Assembly (NCBI GenBank): GCA_029239235.1
Contig: JAQZBD010000021.1
Span: 1 to 44,704, forward strand
Source: Herbinix sp.
Lineage (GTDB): Bacteria; Bacillota; Clostridia; Lachnospirales; Lachnospiraceae
Direction of reading: 5' to 3'
DNA: 44,704 nt
This document shows, piece after piece, positions 9,734 through 19,643 of this stretch (the stretch's first letter is position 1; each line of letters starts with the position of its first letter). The notes beneath the pieces are model-generated. The model made no database searches and was not told where the DNA came from. It was given only the letters and a program-made list of their open reading frames with translations. The position numbers and the translations under genes are program-made.

Positions 9734-10381
9734 CTACTGGATGTCATTCATAAATGTATTTTCATCAAAATCAAAGTCTTCCTCAGAGAAAGTCTCCGAT
9801 GCAGCTGATACAGTGCCCTGGCTATTATTTTGAGGGTAGAGCTGCTCACTTAATTCTCTTTTATTACTATTAATGATCTCCAGATTATTCTTTAAAGTAC
9901 CAATGAAACCATCATATTTTGAAACCGCAGACTCATAGGCATTTGCCAGTACATTCTCTACTTCTGACAACACTTCATTGGAATAGATCAATGCACTTGT
10001 TCTGATTTGCTCTGACTCTTCCGCAGCTTCTCTGCGGAGGCGGTCAGCTTCGTCAGAAGCCTGCATAATCATTTCGTTAGCTTGGTAGTAGGCCTGCTGC
10101 ATAATCTCGTGCTCGTTTAATAACTCCTTCGCCTTATCTCTGTTCTGGCGCAGGATATTTTCTGCTTTTTCTTCGGCATCTGCAATGATAGCATCTCTGT
10201 TTGAAATAATTTTCTGATAACGCTTTATTTCATCCGGTGTTCTAAGGCGAAGCTCGTCCAATAAATCATACAGTTCATCCTTGGGGACGATTACCTTTGT
10301 GCTTGATAAGGGTTGCATTCTGCAACTTTCAACGAATTCATATATATCCTCAATTAACTGTTCTATTCTGCTTGCTCCCAT
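9734..10381 (-). CDS. Coiled-coil protein (ATP synthase b-subunit/DivIVA-like helical), function unknown
   Basis: MGASRIEQLIEDIYEFVESCRMQPLSSTKVIVPKDELYDLLDELRLRTPDEIKRYQKIISNRDAIIADAEEKAENIL...; heptad-rich. Start at 10381 avoids overlap with coaD. Confidence 0.8.
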   Translation of the reverse strand: MGASRIEQLIEDIYEFVESCRMQPLSSTKVIVPKDELYDLLDELRLRTPDEIKRYQKIISNRDAIIADAEEKAENILRQNRDKAKELLNEHEIMQQAYYQANEMIMQASDEADRLRREAAEESEQIRTSALIYSNEVLSEVENVLANAYESAVSKYDGFIGTLKNNLEIINSNKRELSEQLYPQNNSQGTVSAASETFSEEDFDFDENTFMNDIQ

Positions 10382-10394
10382 TCTCAAACACTCC

Positions 10395-10883
10395 TTATAT
10401 TTTATATTTATCATAGATCGGCTGAACAATACTCGCCGGTACGAATTGTCTGATATCCCCGCCAAAGGATGCGATTTCCCTTACCGCACTAGAACTTAAA
10501 TAAGAATATTCTACGCTTGTCGTGAGGAATATGGTGTCTACTTTCGCATTTAGTTTATGATTGGTCTGTGCTATCTGCAATTCATATTCAAAATCTGTAA
10601 TAGCTCTAAGTCCTCTTACAATAATCGTTGCCTCCTGCTGTTTGGCAAAATCGATTAAAAGTCCATCAAAGGCTATTACCTTTATCTTATCTATATCTGT
10701 ATATTCTTTTATCACTTTCTCTATCATCATAACCCGTTCTTCCGAAGAAAACAAAGGTTTTTTCGATTTATTTTGTAAAACTCCTATAATCAGCTCATCC
10801 ACCAATTTTGAAGCACGAACGATAATGTCCAGATGTCCTAACGTAATTGGGTCAAAGCTGCCGGGATAAATACCGACTTTCAT
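10395..10883 (-). CDS. coaD: Phosphopantetheine adenylyltransferase
   Basis: [26 protein letters not shown]..., [23 protein letters not shown]. Confidence 0.97.
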   Translation of the reverse strand: MKVGIYPGSFDPITLGHLDIIVRASKLVDELIIGVLQNKSKKPLFSSEERVMMIEKVIKEYTDIDKIKVIAFDGLLIDFAKQQEATIIVRGLRAITDFEYELQIAQTNHKLNAKVDTIFLTTSVEYSYLSSSAVREIASFGGDIRQFVPASIVQPIYDKYKI

Positions 10884-10941
10884 TCATACCTCCATAGCAA
10901 GCGGATGGCTTGTCCATTTGCTTTCGTATCTCAAGCAATAT

Positions 10942-11496
10942 CTATTTCAACTCAATAAATACATGTTGATTTGTCTTATATTCTTTCTTCTTATAAATAC
11001 GGAATTTGGTATCCTCCAGATAGTCAAAGTCCGTCCTTAAGGAAGCTTCAATCACAATAATTGTATCACAGTATATAATATTTGAATTTTGAAGGGCAAG
11101 AAGTACTTCCTTCTCATGCAGAAAGTTATATGGCGGATCCATAAATATCACATCAAAAACCTTACCCTTAATCTCTAAAATGCGGATAGCTTCCACTGCA
11201 TTATAAGCAATGACTTCCGCGCTTTCCTCCAGCTTAGTGGTTCTAAGATTCGTACGGATGCATTCTATGGCAGCTTTGCTATTCTCAACAAAAGCAGCAT
11301 ATTTTGCGCCTCTTGATAAGGCCTCAATGCCTATGGCTCCGCTACCGGCAAATAAATCCAGAAAATCTGAATCTGCCAAATATGGATTCAAAATATTAAA
11401 TAATGTCTCTTTTGTTTTATCCGTCGTTGGTCTAGTCTCTAGCCCCTCCGGCGTCTTTAGCTGCAATCTTCTTGCTTTCCCCGCAATAACTCTCAT
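10942..11496 (-). CDS. rsmD: 16S rRNA (guanine(966)-N(2))-methyltransferase
   Basis: MRVIAGKARRLQLKTPEGLETRPTTDKTKETLFNIL, DLFAGSGAIGIEALSRGA, FMDPPYNF. Start refined to MRVIAG. Confidence 0.95.
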   Translation of the reverse strand: MRVIAGKARRLQLKTPEGLETRPTTDKTKETLFNILNPYLADSDFLDLFAGSGAIGIEALSRGAKYAAFVENSKAAIECIRTNLRTTKLEESAEVIAYNAVEAIRILEIKGKVFDVIFMDPPYNFLHEKEVLLALQNSNIIYCDTIIVIEASLRTDFDYLEDTKFRIYKKKEYKTNQHVFIELK

Positions 11497-11654
11497 ACCA
11501 ATTCTCCGTTGCCCGATTCTACACGAAACGAGCAATTCAATACTGTTAATGACTTCAAATTATATTTTAGTATATTATAAATATTTGTCAACTTTTTTAT
11601 TGTAAGTTTATCCTATCTTAAGCAAGATTGCAATAAGTTATTATAACTAATGAA

Positions 11655-11697
11655 AGAGCATAAAATCCCAGGTTGCCGCCGGTTTTTTATGCTCTTA
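11655..11697 (-). terminator. Terminator/hairpin downstream of the GH3 cluster
   Basis: AGAGCATAAAA...TTTTATGCTCT inverted repeat. Confidence 0.6.
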
Positions 11698-11776
11698 AAA
11701 TTATTTATTACGGTTCTTGCTTATCTTGGTCTGATGCCCTGCCGGATTCCACAAATTCTTCGTAACATCCTTCCTC

Positions 11777-12184
11777 TTAAGCTCGTTTTTCTTTCAATGC
11801 GAATCCTGCTATATATATTACTGCCGCAGCCAGAAAAAGAACAATTGTTGCTATAAAGGAGCCGGAAACGGAGCTTATATCAATCGCTCTTACAACCGCT
11901 ATGATATAATTGGCATTAACCGAAAGGAACTGAAAGATACAAATAATATACGCAACAAAAGGTATTACCTCCACAGTAGCCACCCTCTTTACGGAAAAGA
12001 TGATGTTGGTTGAAATTCCGATTGCCGCTATTACAAGCATTACGACAGAGTACTCCTCTGTAAATCCTGTAATAATTCCTGTTGTCAGATAAAGAACAAA
12101 GCCGATAATACCTAAAAACAATGCTCCTATACTACAATAAAATTTCTTACTATTTTCATTGATGCTATTTGTAATAATACTCAT
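11777..12184 (-). CDS. Small predicted multi-TM protein (about 4 TM)
   Basis: 135 aa, hydrophobic; same strand and directly downstream of the GH3 gene. Confidence 0.75.
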   Translation of the reverse strand: MSIITNSINENSKKFYCSIGALFLGIIGFVLYLTTGIITGFTEEYSVVMLVIAAIGISTNIIFSVKRVATVEVIPFVAYIICIFQFLSVNANYIIAVVRAIDISSVSGSFIATIVLFLAAAVIYIAGFALKEKRA

Positions 12185-12243
12185 GCTATACCTCCATAGA
12201 AATGATTTCTAAGGGGTGAAGCGGGACTTTCATCCCCCTTTCC

Positions 12244-15171
12244 CTATTTATATTTGCCCGGATGTTTTCTTTCATCCAACTGACGCACTATAACCCATAC
12301 AAACGCTAGTAAGCAAATAACACCTACAATAATATCCGCTGCAATTAATTTTATCATCCAAGGTGACATATCATAGTAAGCATATGCGCCAGGCATAACA
12401 TTATTATAAGCATTGCCGTTTACCACTACATAGCTGATATTATGAATGGCATTTCTCGCACTCCACTTTGCTGTAGGCGTTGAGAGATCAATCTCAGCTG
12501 CTGTCAGTCCCATCCAAAGATCATTACCGATGCGGTAACCTACATCCTTGCTCTTATAGGTGCCGCTTGTAAAGTCTGTCAGCACCATTCCTTCAAAGCC
12601 CCATTCGTCTCGCAGCAGCTTTGTCAGCATAGTATAGCTGTTGGTGGGGGATTCTGCCCCTACATAATTCATGGAGGTCATTATAGCACGGCAGGCATTT
12701 GCTTCAATCGTTTTAACTTCTCCTGCCTTAGTATCATAATATTTTTCAGTTCCGGTTGCATTTTTAACGCAGAGCTCAAAGGCCTTTAAGTAAAGCTGAC
12801 GGCTTGACTGCTCGTCAGCCCATACTGCCACGGTGGAACGGTTTTCATCTGTCTCATTGAGAGCAAAATGCTTCAGATAGGTTGTCAGTCCTCCCTCTGT
12901 AAAGGCTCCTGATACCACTGCACTGGCAATATAGCCCGTTAATACAGGGTCTTCTGAGTAGTACTCGAAGGTTCTTCCGCTGTAAGGAGTACGATGCAGG
13001 TTCAGGCCGGGTGCATACCAACCGTTTACATTGTTAGTCAAAGATTCAATTCCTACCATTTCACCCATTTTTTCTACTAGTTCTCTGTTCCAGGTAGCTG
13101 CCTGAACGCTTCCGCAGGGATAGCTGCACGCCGTTACTGGACTGGTTGTTGTACCGAATTGCTCTGCAAGCTCTGTATTTCCTCCCCAGGTTGCTGTCAG
13201 TCCGACAGTTCCGTCATGATCGGAGGTTTCTACTTTTCCGATGGCATCCACAGCCGCCGTCATATAAAGTCCTCTCGTAATCAGCTCCGGTATATCTGTA
13301 GAAGAATAATCCAGATTATCCAGAAGCTCATCCCACATGGGATCCTCAAAGGTGAGTCCACGCAGAGAACTTAACTGTATTCCATTGTCTGCCTTGTCCA
13401 CCGGTGCCTCATCATGGTAAAGAAGGCTGCCTTCCACTTCTCCCAGTTCTGAATCTGTTTTATAATCGAATTTTTGTATGTCTTTTACCACCTGTGTGGA
13501 AGCTGCCTTGGCAACCGGAGCTGCTGGGAAGGTTCCTGCGAAATCACTCCTTGATAGGATTGTCATATCATTTTCCACAGGATATTCATTCATTCCATCG
13601 AAAAGGTTTTGAGCCAACACCTCATCTGTGCTGCGCTTGCCCACTGCTTTTCCGCTCTTTGCAGTGTCTGCATACACAAGTGTTTCGTCCACCTTAACTA
13701 TTTCTGATCCCCATACATCATGAGAATCCTTTCCAAGGAAGATCTCATAGTCTCCTGCTTCCAGTACATAGGAGCCCTGATCAGAATACAGCTTCTGATA
13801 ATCGTAGGAAGCCATGTCCTCAACTGAAAACTCGATTGAAAATTCCTCTTTATCGCCTGCCTTAACCTTTACTTTAGTGAATTCTGCTAGTTCTTTCGCA
13901 GACTTCTCAATACCGCCCTTTGTATATGGCGCTCCATAATAAATCTGCACTACTTCGCTTACATCACGGGAAGATGCATTTGTTACGGTTCCCTTTACAG
14001 TGACTCTTCCGTCTTTCTCCTCGACGCTGTCCAAGGTCTGGGTCACCTTATCATCCTCATAGTTAAGTCCAAAACCAAAGGGGTAAACAACGGCGTTCTC
14101 ATAGCCCTTTGACTCTCCAAACACCGGGAAACTATTATCCTCCGCATATCTGGTCTCATAATAACGATAGCCTACATAAATTCCTTCTTCATATTCCAGA
14201 TAAGAGCTTGGTCCATCCTCCACTGCATTTATATAAGGTGTTGTAATTCTATTTACATAGGTTGGGTCTGATTTGAAATCCGCATACCACAAAGCGGAGG
14301 TTTTTCCGGAAGGATTCACCTCGCCGTCCAGGATTTTTGCCATTGCTTCAAAGCCAGTTGCTCCGGGAAGTCCGATCCACAAGATAGCATCTATCTGGTC
14401 ATCGGTCTGAAGTGAGACGATCTCTATGGGAGTTGCACAGCTTAGAACAACAATCACATTGCTGCAGTTTTCTTTTGCATATGCAATTGTGTTCTTTTCA
14501 TTTGCAGTAAGCTCCAACTGGGTTTCGGTTCCGTCGGAATAGGGAATTGCACTATTATAATCATAACCCTCCATACTGGGTCTGGCTATGAATACGATAC
14601 CGGTAGTATCCGCACAGCTTGCCTCGCTTCCCTGATAAATGTCTGCGTTATATTCTGAGAGGTTAGTACCCTCCTTGCTTTCGTCAACGATCATTGTTTC
14701 GGCTGTTGCGCCCTTCATTTTTTCCGCAACAGTGTTGTTTACCTCAAAAGCTTTCGTCAGCGCCTCCTCCGGGGTAACCACATAATCTGCTGAGGTATCC
14801 ACATTAGCAGAACCAGCTCCTCCGTAATACGGTGAAACATAGTGATATCCAAAAGGAGTTACCTTCGCACCCTGTGAAAGTGGCAATACATCCTCCTGAT
14901 TCTTCAGCAGGACTGCACCTTCCTCCACTACCTCCTGTGCTACCAGAGAGGCAGCAAGTCTGGACTCCTCCGGGGTCTTGTATTCCGTTTCATAAAACTG
15001 TGCATTTTCGGGCGCTGCTCCGTCCACATCTGCGACATGCCGCTCTCCTCTTCCTAATGCCCAATCCAAGGATGCCGTGTATACCATAGCCGTTTGCGTT
15101 ACGGTAACCATCAGCGCAATCAAGATTGCAACACTGGAAATAATTATTGTTCTGAATTTTGCATTTGACAT
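12244..15171 (-). CDS. Glycoside hydrolase family 3 protein, inverted domain order, N- and C-terminal TM
   Basis: GH3 C-type domain first (LVAQEVVEEGAVLLKNQEDVLPL...), Fn3-like (VTNASSRDVSEVVQIYYGAPY), then TIM-barrel part (LHRTPYSGRTFEYYSEDPVLTG, LKHFALNETDENR, GFEGMVLTDF). N-term IIISSVAILIALMVTVT and C-term LIAADIIVGVICLLAFVWVIV hydrophobic segments. Confidence 0.93.
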   Translation of the reverse strand: MSNAKFRTIIISSVAILIALMVTVTQTAMVYTASLDWALGRGERHVADVDGAAPENAQFYETEYKTPEESRLAASLVAQEVVEEGAVLLKNQEDVLPLSQGAKVTPFGYHYVSPYYGGAGSANVDTSADYVVTPEEALTKAFEVNNTVAEKMKGATAETMIVDESKEGTNLSEYNADIYQGSEASCADTTGIVFIARPSMEGYDYNSAIPYSDGTETQLELTANEKNTIAYAKENCSNVIVVLSCATPIEIVSLQTDDQIDAILWIGLPGATGFEAMAKILDGEVNPSGKTSALWYADFKSDPTYVNRITTPYINAVEDGPSSYLEYEEGIYVGYRYYETRYAEDNSFPVFGESKGYENAVVYPFGFGLNYEDDKVTQTLDSVEEKDGRVTVKGTVTNASSRDVSEVVQIYYGAPYTKGGIEKSAKELAEFTKVKVKAGDKEEFSIEFSVEDMASYDYQKLYSDQGSYVLEAGDYEIFLGKDSHDVWGSEIVKVDETLVYADTAKSGKAVGKRSTDEVLAQNLFDGMNEYPVENDMTILSRSDFAGTFPAAPVAKAASTQVVKDIQKFDYKTDSELGEVEGSLLYHDEAPVDKADNGIQLSSLRGLTFEDPMWDELLDNLDYSSTDIPELITRGLYMTAAVDAIGKVETSDHDGTVGLTATWGGNTELAEQFGTTTSPVTACSYPCGSVQAATWNRELVEKMGEMVGIESLTNNVNGWYAPGLNLHRTPYSGRTFEYYSEDPVLTGYIASAVVSGAFTEGGLTTYLKHFALNETDENRSTVAVWADEQSSRQLYLKAFELCVKNATGTEKYYDTKAGEVKTIEANACRAIMTSMNYVGAESPTNSYTMLTKLLRDEWGFEGMVLTDFTSGTYKSKDVGYRIGNDLWMGLTAAEIDLSTPTAKWSARNAIHNISYVVVNGNAYNNVMPGAYAYYDMSPWMIKLIAADIIVGVICLLAFVWVIVRQLDERKHPGKYK

Positions 15172-15200
15172 TTCATTCCTCTACCCTTCTCTTTTTCTTT

Positions 15201-15232
15201 AAGTTAAGGCCTAACTTATAGAAAGCATTATA
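15201..15232 (-). promoter_or_regulatory. Candidate promoter and operator upstream of the first GH3 gene (12244-15171)
   Basis: Minus strand TATAAT (15232-15227) followed by near-palindrome AAGTTAGGCCTTAACTT (15217-15201); -35 weak (TTAAAT with a 17-nt spacer). Confidence 0.4.
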
Positions 15233-15292
15233 GCTGGGGAGTGGTCAATATTTAAGAGACATCACGTATTCTTATTATTTTTAATCGTATCT

Positions 15293-18259
15293 TTACTTGT
15301 TATATTTATTATATTTTTCCGGAAACCTTCTTTCATCTCTCGTTCTCAGCAGAAGCAGCAGCGCTGTAAAAAGAGCAAGCACATAGGCCAGAAGTGTTAA
15401 TACCAACAAAACCACCTTCCAGGCCGGCATCGTATAATAGACCTGAGAACCTGGCATAACATTATTATATGCATTACTGTTCACTACAACATAGCTGATA
15501 TTATGGATGGCATTTCTTGCACACCACTTGGCTGTTGGCGTTGATAGATCAATTGGGACTGCTGTTATTCCCATCCAAAGATCGTTGCCGATCCGGTAGC
15601 CTATCTCCTTGCTCTTATAGGTTCCGCTTGTAAAATCCGTAAGCACCATGCCCCGGAAGCCCCATTCGCCGCGGAGCAGCTTGGTTAGCATTGCATAGCT
15701 GTTCGTTGGGGACTTCACACCTACATAATTCATGGAGGTCATGATAGCACGGCAGGCATTTACTTTAATTGTCCTGAGCTCTCCTGCTTCGGTATCATAA
15801 TAGGTTTCTGTTCCACTTGCACTTTTCACACAGATCTCGAAGGCTCTGAGGTAAAGCTGACGAAATACCTGCTCGTTGGCCCATACCGCAACGCTGGAGC
15901 GGTTTTCATCCGTCTCATTAAGGGCAAAATGCTTTAGGTAGGTCGTCAGCCCTCCCTGGGTAAAGGCTCCTGATACGACTGCACTCGCTATATAGCCCGT
16001 CAGTACCGGATCCTCGGAGTAGTACTCGAAGGTTCTTCCGCTGTAGGGGGTGCGGTGCAGATTAAGGCCAGGTGCATACCAGCCATTCACGTTATTGGTC
16101 AGGGCTTCACTGCCTACCATCGCTCCCATTCGTTCCACCAGCTCCCTGTTCCAGGTAGCAGACTGCACGCTTCCGCAGGGATAACTGCAGGTTATTACCT
16201 GGTTGGTTGTGATGCCATACTTTGCAGCAAGCTCTGCATTTCCTCCCCAGGTTGCTGTCAGACCAACCGTTCCGTCATGGTCTGAGGTCTCCACCTTCCC
16301 AATGGCTTCCACCGCCGCTGTCATGTACAGTCCCCTGGTAATCAGCTCCGATATGTCCTCTGAGGCATAATCCAGGTTGTCCAGCAATTCCTCCCACTTG
16401 GGATCATCATAAGTCAGCCCGCGCAGGGAGCTTAGCTGTATCCCGTTATCCGCTTTGCTTAACGGCTCCACATCCCGGTAAAGTAGACTGCCTTCCACTT
16501 CTCCTAGCTCGAAATCAGTCTTATAATTAAATTTATGGATATCTTGCAGCACCCGCATTGATGCAGCCTTTTCCTTCGGTGTCCCCGGGAAGGTTCCGGC
16601 AAAGTCACTTCTTGACATGGTCGTCATCCCATTCTCCGCCTGGTATTTATTCACATCCTCAAACAGGTTTTGAGCCGGCACCTGATCTGTGCTGCGCTTA
16701 CCTGCCGCTTTTCCGCTCTTTGCACTGTCAGCGTAAACCAATGTCTCCTTTACTGTAACCTGCTTTACTCCCCAAATATCATGAGAATCCTTGCTAAGAA
16801 AGATCTCATAGTCTCCTGCTTCCAGGACATAGGAGCCATTGCCCGAGTACAGCTTCCGGTAATCATAGGATGCCATGTCCTCTACTGAGAATTCAGCCGT
16901 AAAGACTTCACTTTCCCCTGCCTTCACCTTAACCTTGGTAAATTCCACAAGCTCCTTGACTGACTTCTCGATTCCGCCCTTCGTGTATGGTGCACCGTAA
17001 TAGATCTGTACGACCTCGCTCACGTCCCGGGAGGAGGCATTGGTTACAGTTCCCGTAACAATGATTCGTCCGTTCTTTTCTTTGACGCTGTTCAGAGTCT
17101 GGGTAATCATGGCATCCTCATAGTTGAGTCCAAAGCCGAAGGGGTACACCACTGCGTCCTCATAGTCCTTTGTTTCACCAAATACGGAGAAGCTGTTGTC
17201 CTCGGCATATCTGGTTTCATAGTACCGGTAACCTACATAGATCCCTTCCTCATACTCCAGGTAGCAGTTTGGTCCGTCCTCTGCTACATTAGTATAGTGG
17301 GTCGTGGTATGATTCACATAGGTGGGATCGGATTTAAAATCTGCATACCAGAGAGCAGAAGTTTTTCCGGATGGGTTTATCTCCCCGTCCAAGATCCTTG
17401 CCATTGCCTCAAAGCCCGTGCTTCCGGGAAGTCCGATCCACAGGATAGCATCGATTTCATCATCCTTTTGCAATGTAACGATCTCCATCGGTGTCGCGCA
17501 GCTGAGGATGACGATTACCTTACTGCAGTTTTCTTTTGCAAATGCAATTGTCCTCTTCTCATTCACCGTAAGCTCCAGCTGAGTTTCGGTTCCATCGGAA
17601 TAAGGAATCGTACTGTTATAGTCGTAGCCCTCCATGCTGGGTCTGGCGATGAAAACAATACCAGCGGTATCAACACAGCTCGCCTCACTCCCCTGATAAA
17701 TATCCGCATTATATTCCGAAAGACCAGTACCTTCCTTGCTTTCATCACACACCATTGTTTCAGGTGTGCCGGCCTTCAGTCTTTCCGTAACAGTGTCATT
17801 CACTTTGAAAACCTTCGTCAAAGCTTCTTCTGGAGAAATAATATAGTCTGCGGAGGTATCAACGTTAGCAGATCCCGTGCCTCCGTAAAAGGGCGAGACA
17901 TAACGATAACCGAAGGGAGTTACCTTTGAGTTTCGGGATAGGGGCAGCGCGTCATCCCTATTTTTTAACAGTACTGCACCCTCCTCCACTACCTCCTGTG
18001 CCACCAGCGAGGCTGCCAGCCTGGATTCCTCAGGAGTCTTATAGTTCGAACTATAAAACTGTGCCGTCTCGGCTGCTCCATCTACACTGGCAATTTGTCG
18101 CTTTCCCCTTCCAAAAACGGCATTAAAATAAGCTTCATATTCATTTGCTGCAATCGCTATAAATTGCATTGAAAGTACGAGAATTATAACCGGAGGGATT
18201 ACAAGAATTCTCAAATTGTGCCCGCTCATTTTCCTACGGTTCTTTCCATTCGCTTTCAT
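15293..18259 (-). CDS. Glycoside hydrolase family 3 protein, inverted domain order, N- and C-terminal TM (tandem paralog)
   Basis: Colinear, highly similar to the 12244-15171 product: EEGAVLLKNRDDALPL, SGRTFEYYSEDPVLTG, LKHFALNETDENR, GFRGMVLTDF; TM segments at both ends. Confidence 0.93.
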   Translation of the reverse strand: MKANGKNRRKMSGHNLRILVIPPVIILVLSMQFIAIAANEYEAYFNAVFGRGKRQIASVDGAAETAQFYSSNYKTPEESRLAASLVAQEVVEEGAVLLKNRDDALPLSRNSKVTPFGYRYVSPFYGGTGSANVDTSADYIISPEEALTKVFKVNDTVTERLKAGTPETMVCDESKEGTGLSEYNADIYQGSEASCVDTAGIVFIARPSMEGYDYNSTIPYSDGTETQLELTVNEKRTIAFAKENCSKVIVILSCATPMEIVTLQKDDEIDAILWIGLPGSTGFEAMARILDGEINPSGKTSALWYADFKSDPTYVNHTTTHYTNVAEDGPNCYLEYEEGIYVGYRYYETRYAEDNSFSVFGETKDYEDAVVYPFGFGLNYEDAMITQTLNSVKEKNGRIIVTGTVTNASSRDVSEVVQIYYGAPYTKGGIEKSVKELVEFTKVKVKAGESEVFTAEFSVEDMASYDYRKLYSGNGSYVLEAGDYEIFLSKDSHDIWGVKQVTVKETLVYADSAKSGKAAGKRSTDQVPAQNLFEDVNKYQAENGMTTMSRSDFAGTFPGTPKEKAASMRVLQDIHKFNYKTDFELGEVEGSLLYRDVEPLSKADNGIQLSSLRGLTYDDPKWEELLDNLDYASEDISELITRGLYMTAAVEAIGKVETSDHDGTVGLTATWGGNAELAAKYGITTNQVITCSYPCGSVQSATWNRELVERMGAMVGSEALTNNVNGWYAPGLNLHRTPYSGRTFEYYSEDPVLTGYIASAVVSGAFTQGGLTTYLKHFALNETDENRSSVAVWANEQVFRQLYLRAFEICVKSASGTETYYDTEAGELRTIKVNACRAIMTSMNYVGVKSPTNSYAMLTKLLRGEWGFRGMVLTDFTSGTYKSKEIGYRIGNDLWMGITAVPIDLSTPTAKWCARNAIHNISYVVVNSNAYNNVMPGSQVYYTMPAWKVVLLVLTLLAYVLALFTALLLLLRTRDERRFPEKYNKYNK

Positions 18260-18283
18260 AATAAATAAAATACCTTCCCTGCT

Positions 18284-19642
18284 TTAGCTTACATTGGTTT
18301 CAACCGAGGCTCTTCTTTCCTGGTGCGGAAAAAAAATATCAAGTGTAAATACATTTTCCTCTGTTGTAACAGAAAGATATCCCTCATATTTATCAACGAC
18401 CCGTTGGATACTTTTCATACCAAAGCCATGGTAATCCTTATTACCCTTCGTAGTCTGCGGCAGTCCGTTATCAAATTCAAGCTCAGCCTGGTAATAGTTA
18501 TACAGACTGATATCCACTCTATCCTGCTTTTGCTTAACTGTAAGATTAACAACCCTCATATCCTCCTCCAGCTGCATCACCGCCTCAATCGCATTATCCA
18601 CGGCATTGCCAAACAGAGTATAGATATCTATCTCATCCATGAACTCCAGACTTTTCCCATCTGCAATGCAAGATAATTCAATATGATTCGTATTGCACGA
18701 CAAGCTTTTTTCCGTCAGAATAATATCCAGAGTCTTATTTCCTGTCTGTACACTGGAATCATAAATAGAAATCACCTTTTCTATCTCCGTACAAGCCTGC
18801 TGGCTTATATCGGCATTTTCTCCGATCTCACGGATCAGATGCTTCAAATCATGACACTTCAAATTAATTAAATCTATGTTTTCCCTTTTCATCTCTAGCT
18901 GCTTTTTTCCCTGGTTCCACATCAGGTATACCACCCCAAGTTCATCCTTAAGCTGCTTTTGCATCAGCAGTCCGAATTGAATCGACAAGGTAAGACCGCA
19001 GCACAAAAGATTATAGATATGCCCTGCTAATACATAGAATTTGTCATAGGAGCCCTGCGCATAATAAATAATTGCTGCGTTAATAAAGATATCAACTACA
19101 AGGATCAGGAACACCAAAACCAAAAGGATACCTGTTCGAATATGCAGATCTTCATTCTTTTTTATGCGATTTGCAAAAAATAAAAACATCAGCCAATATA
19201 CGAGGGCATAACTATCCACATACACCACCGCTGCAAAAGGTGATATCCCCCACCCCTCTGAACTAATAGTCGCACTGTACATCCCAAGGGTCAGCCCATG
19301 ATCCAATCCCGTAAGTATCAGCGCCAAAAGACTGACTCCATAAGCAATATGCTGTACCGTATAAGCCGCAATGGAGCAAAAGATGATATTCCTCCAGGAT
19401 TCATTAAAGCAGCTCTTCATTACAGCCGTTACAAATACGAATATCATCAGGAACATAAAGGAGGCATAGACCGCATTGTAAAACAGTATGGGAAAAATCC
19501 ATACAAATCCATAGCAAAGCAAATTTCCCGCTATAAAGCGCGGCCAGAAATTCGGTTTCTTCTTCAGCCTCATTAAAAACAGCCATTCCGATATAAGAAG
19601 CTCTGTCAGAAATAAAAATTTATATGCAAATAAAGGTGCCAT
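18284..19642 (-). CDS. AgrC-like sensor histidine kinase (polytopic, GHKL ATPase)
   Basis: Several TM helices then CHDLKHLIREI (H box), LFGNAVDNAIEAVM (N box), GFGMKSIQRVVDKYEG (G box). Start refined to MAPLFAYKF with GGAGG upstream inside the response regulator end. Confidence 0.92.
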   Translation of the reverse strand: MAPLFAYKFLFLTELLISEWLFLMRLKKKPNFWPRFIAGNLLCYGFVWIFPILFYNAVYASFMFLMIFVFVTAVMKSCFNESWRNIIFCSIAAYTVQHIAYGVSLLALILTGLDHGLTLGMYSATISSEGWGISPFAAVVYVDSYALVYWLMFLFFANRIKKNEDLHIRTGILLVLVFLILVVDIFINAAIIYYAQGSYDKFYVLAGHIYNLLCCGLTLSIQFGLLMQKQLKDELGVVYLMWNQGKKQLEMKRENIDLINLKCHDLKHLIREIGENADISQQACTEIEKVISIYDSSVQTGNKTLDIILTEKSLSCNTNHIELSCIADGKSLEFMDEIDIYTLFGNAVDNAIEAVMQLEEDMRVVNLTVKQKQDRVDISLYNYYQAELEFDNGLPQTTKGNKDYHGFGMKSIQRVVDKYEGYLSVTTEENVFTLDIFFPHQERRASVETNVS

Positions 19643-19643
19643 T

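Noticed and set aside
17297-17929. 210-aa plus-strand ORF inside the GH3 gene
   Set aside because: Antisense shadow ORF; no start context or family similarity recognised.
13159-18126. Matching plus-strand ORFs at equivalent places in both GH3 genes
   Set aside because: They follow from the GH3 duplication and do not keep equal length or frame.
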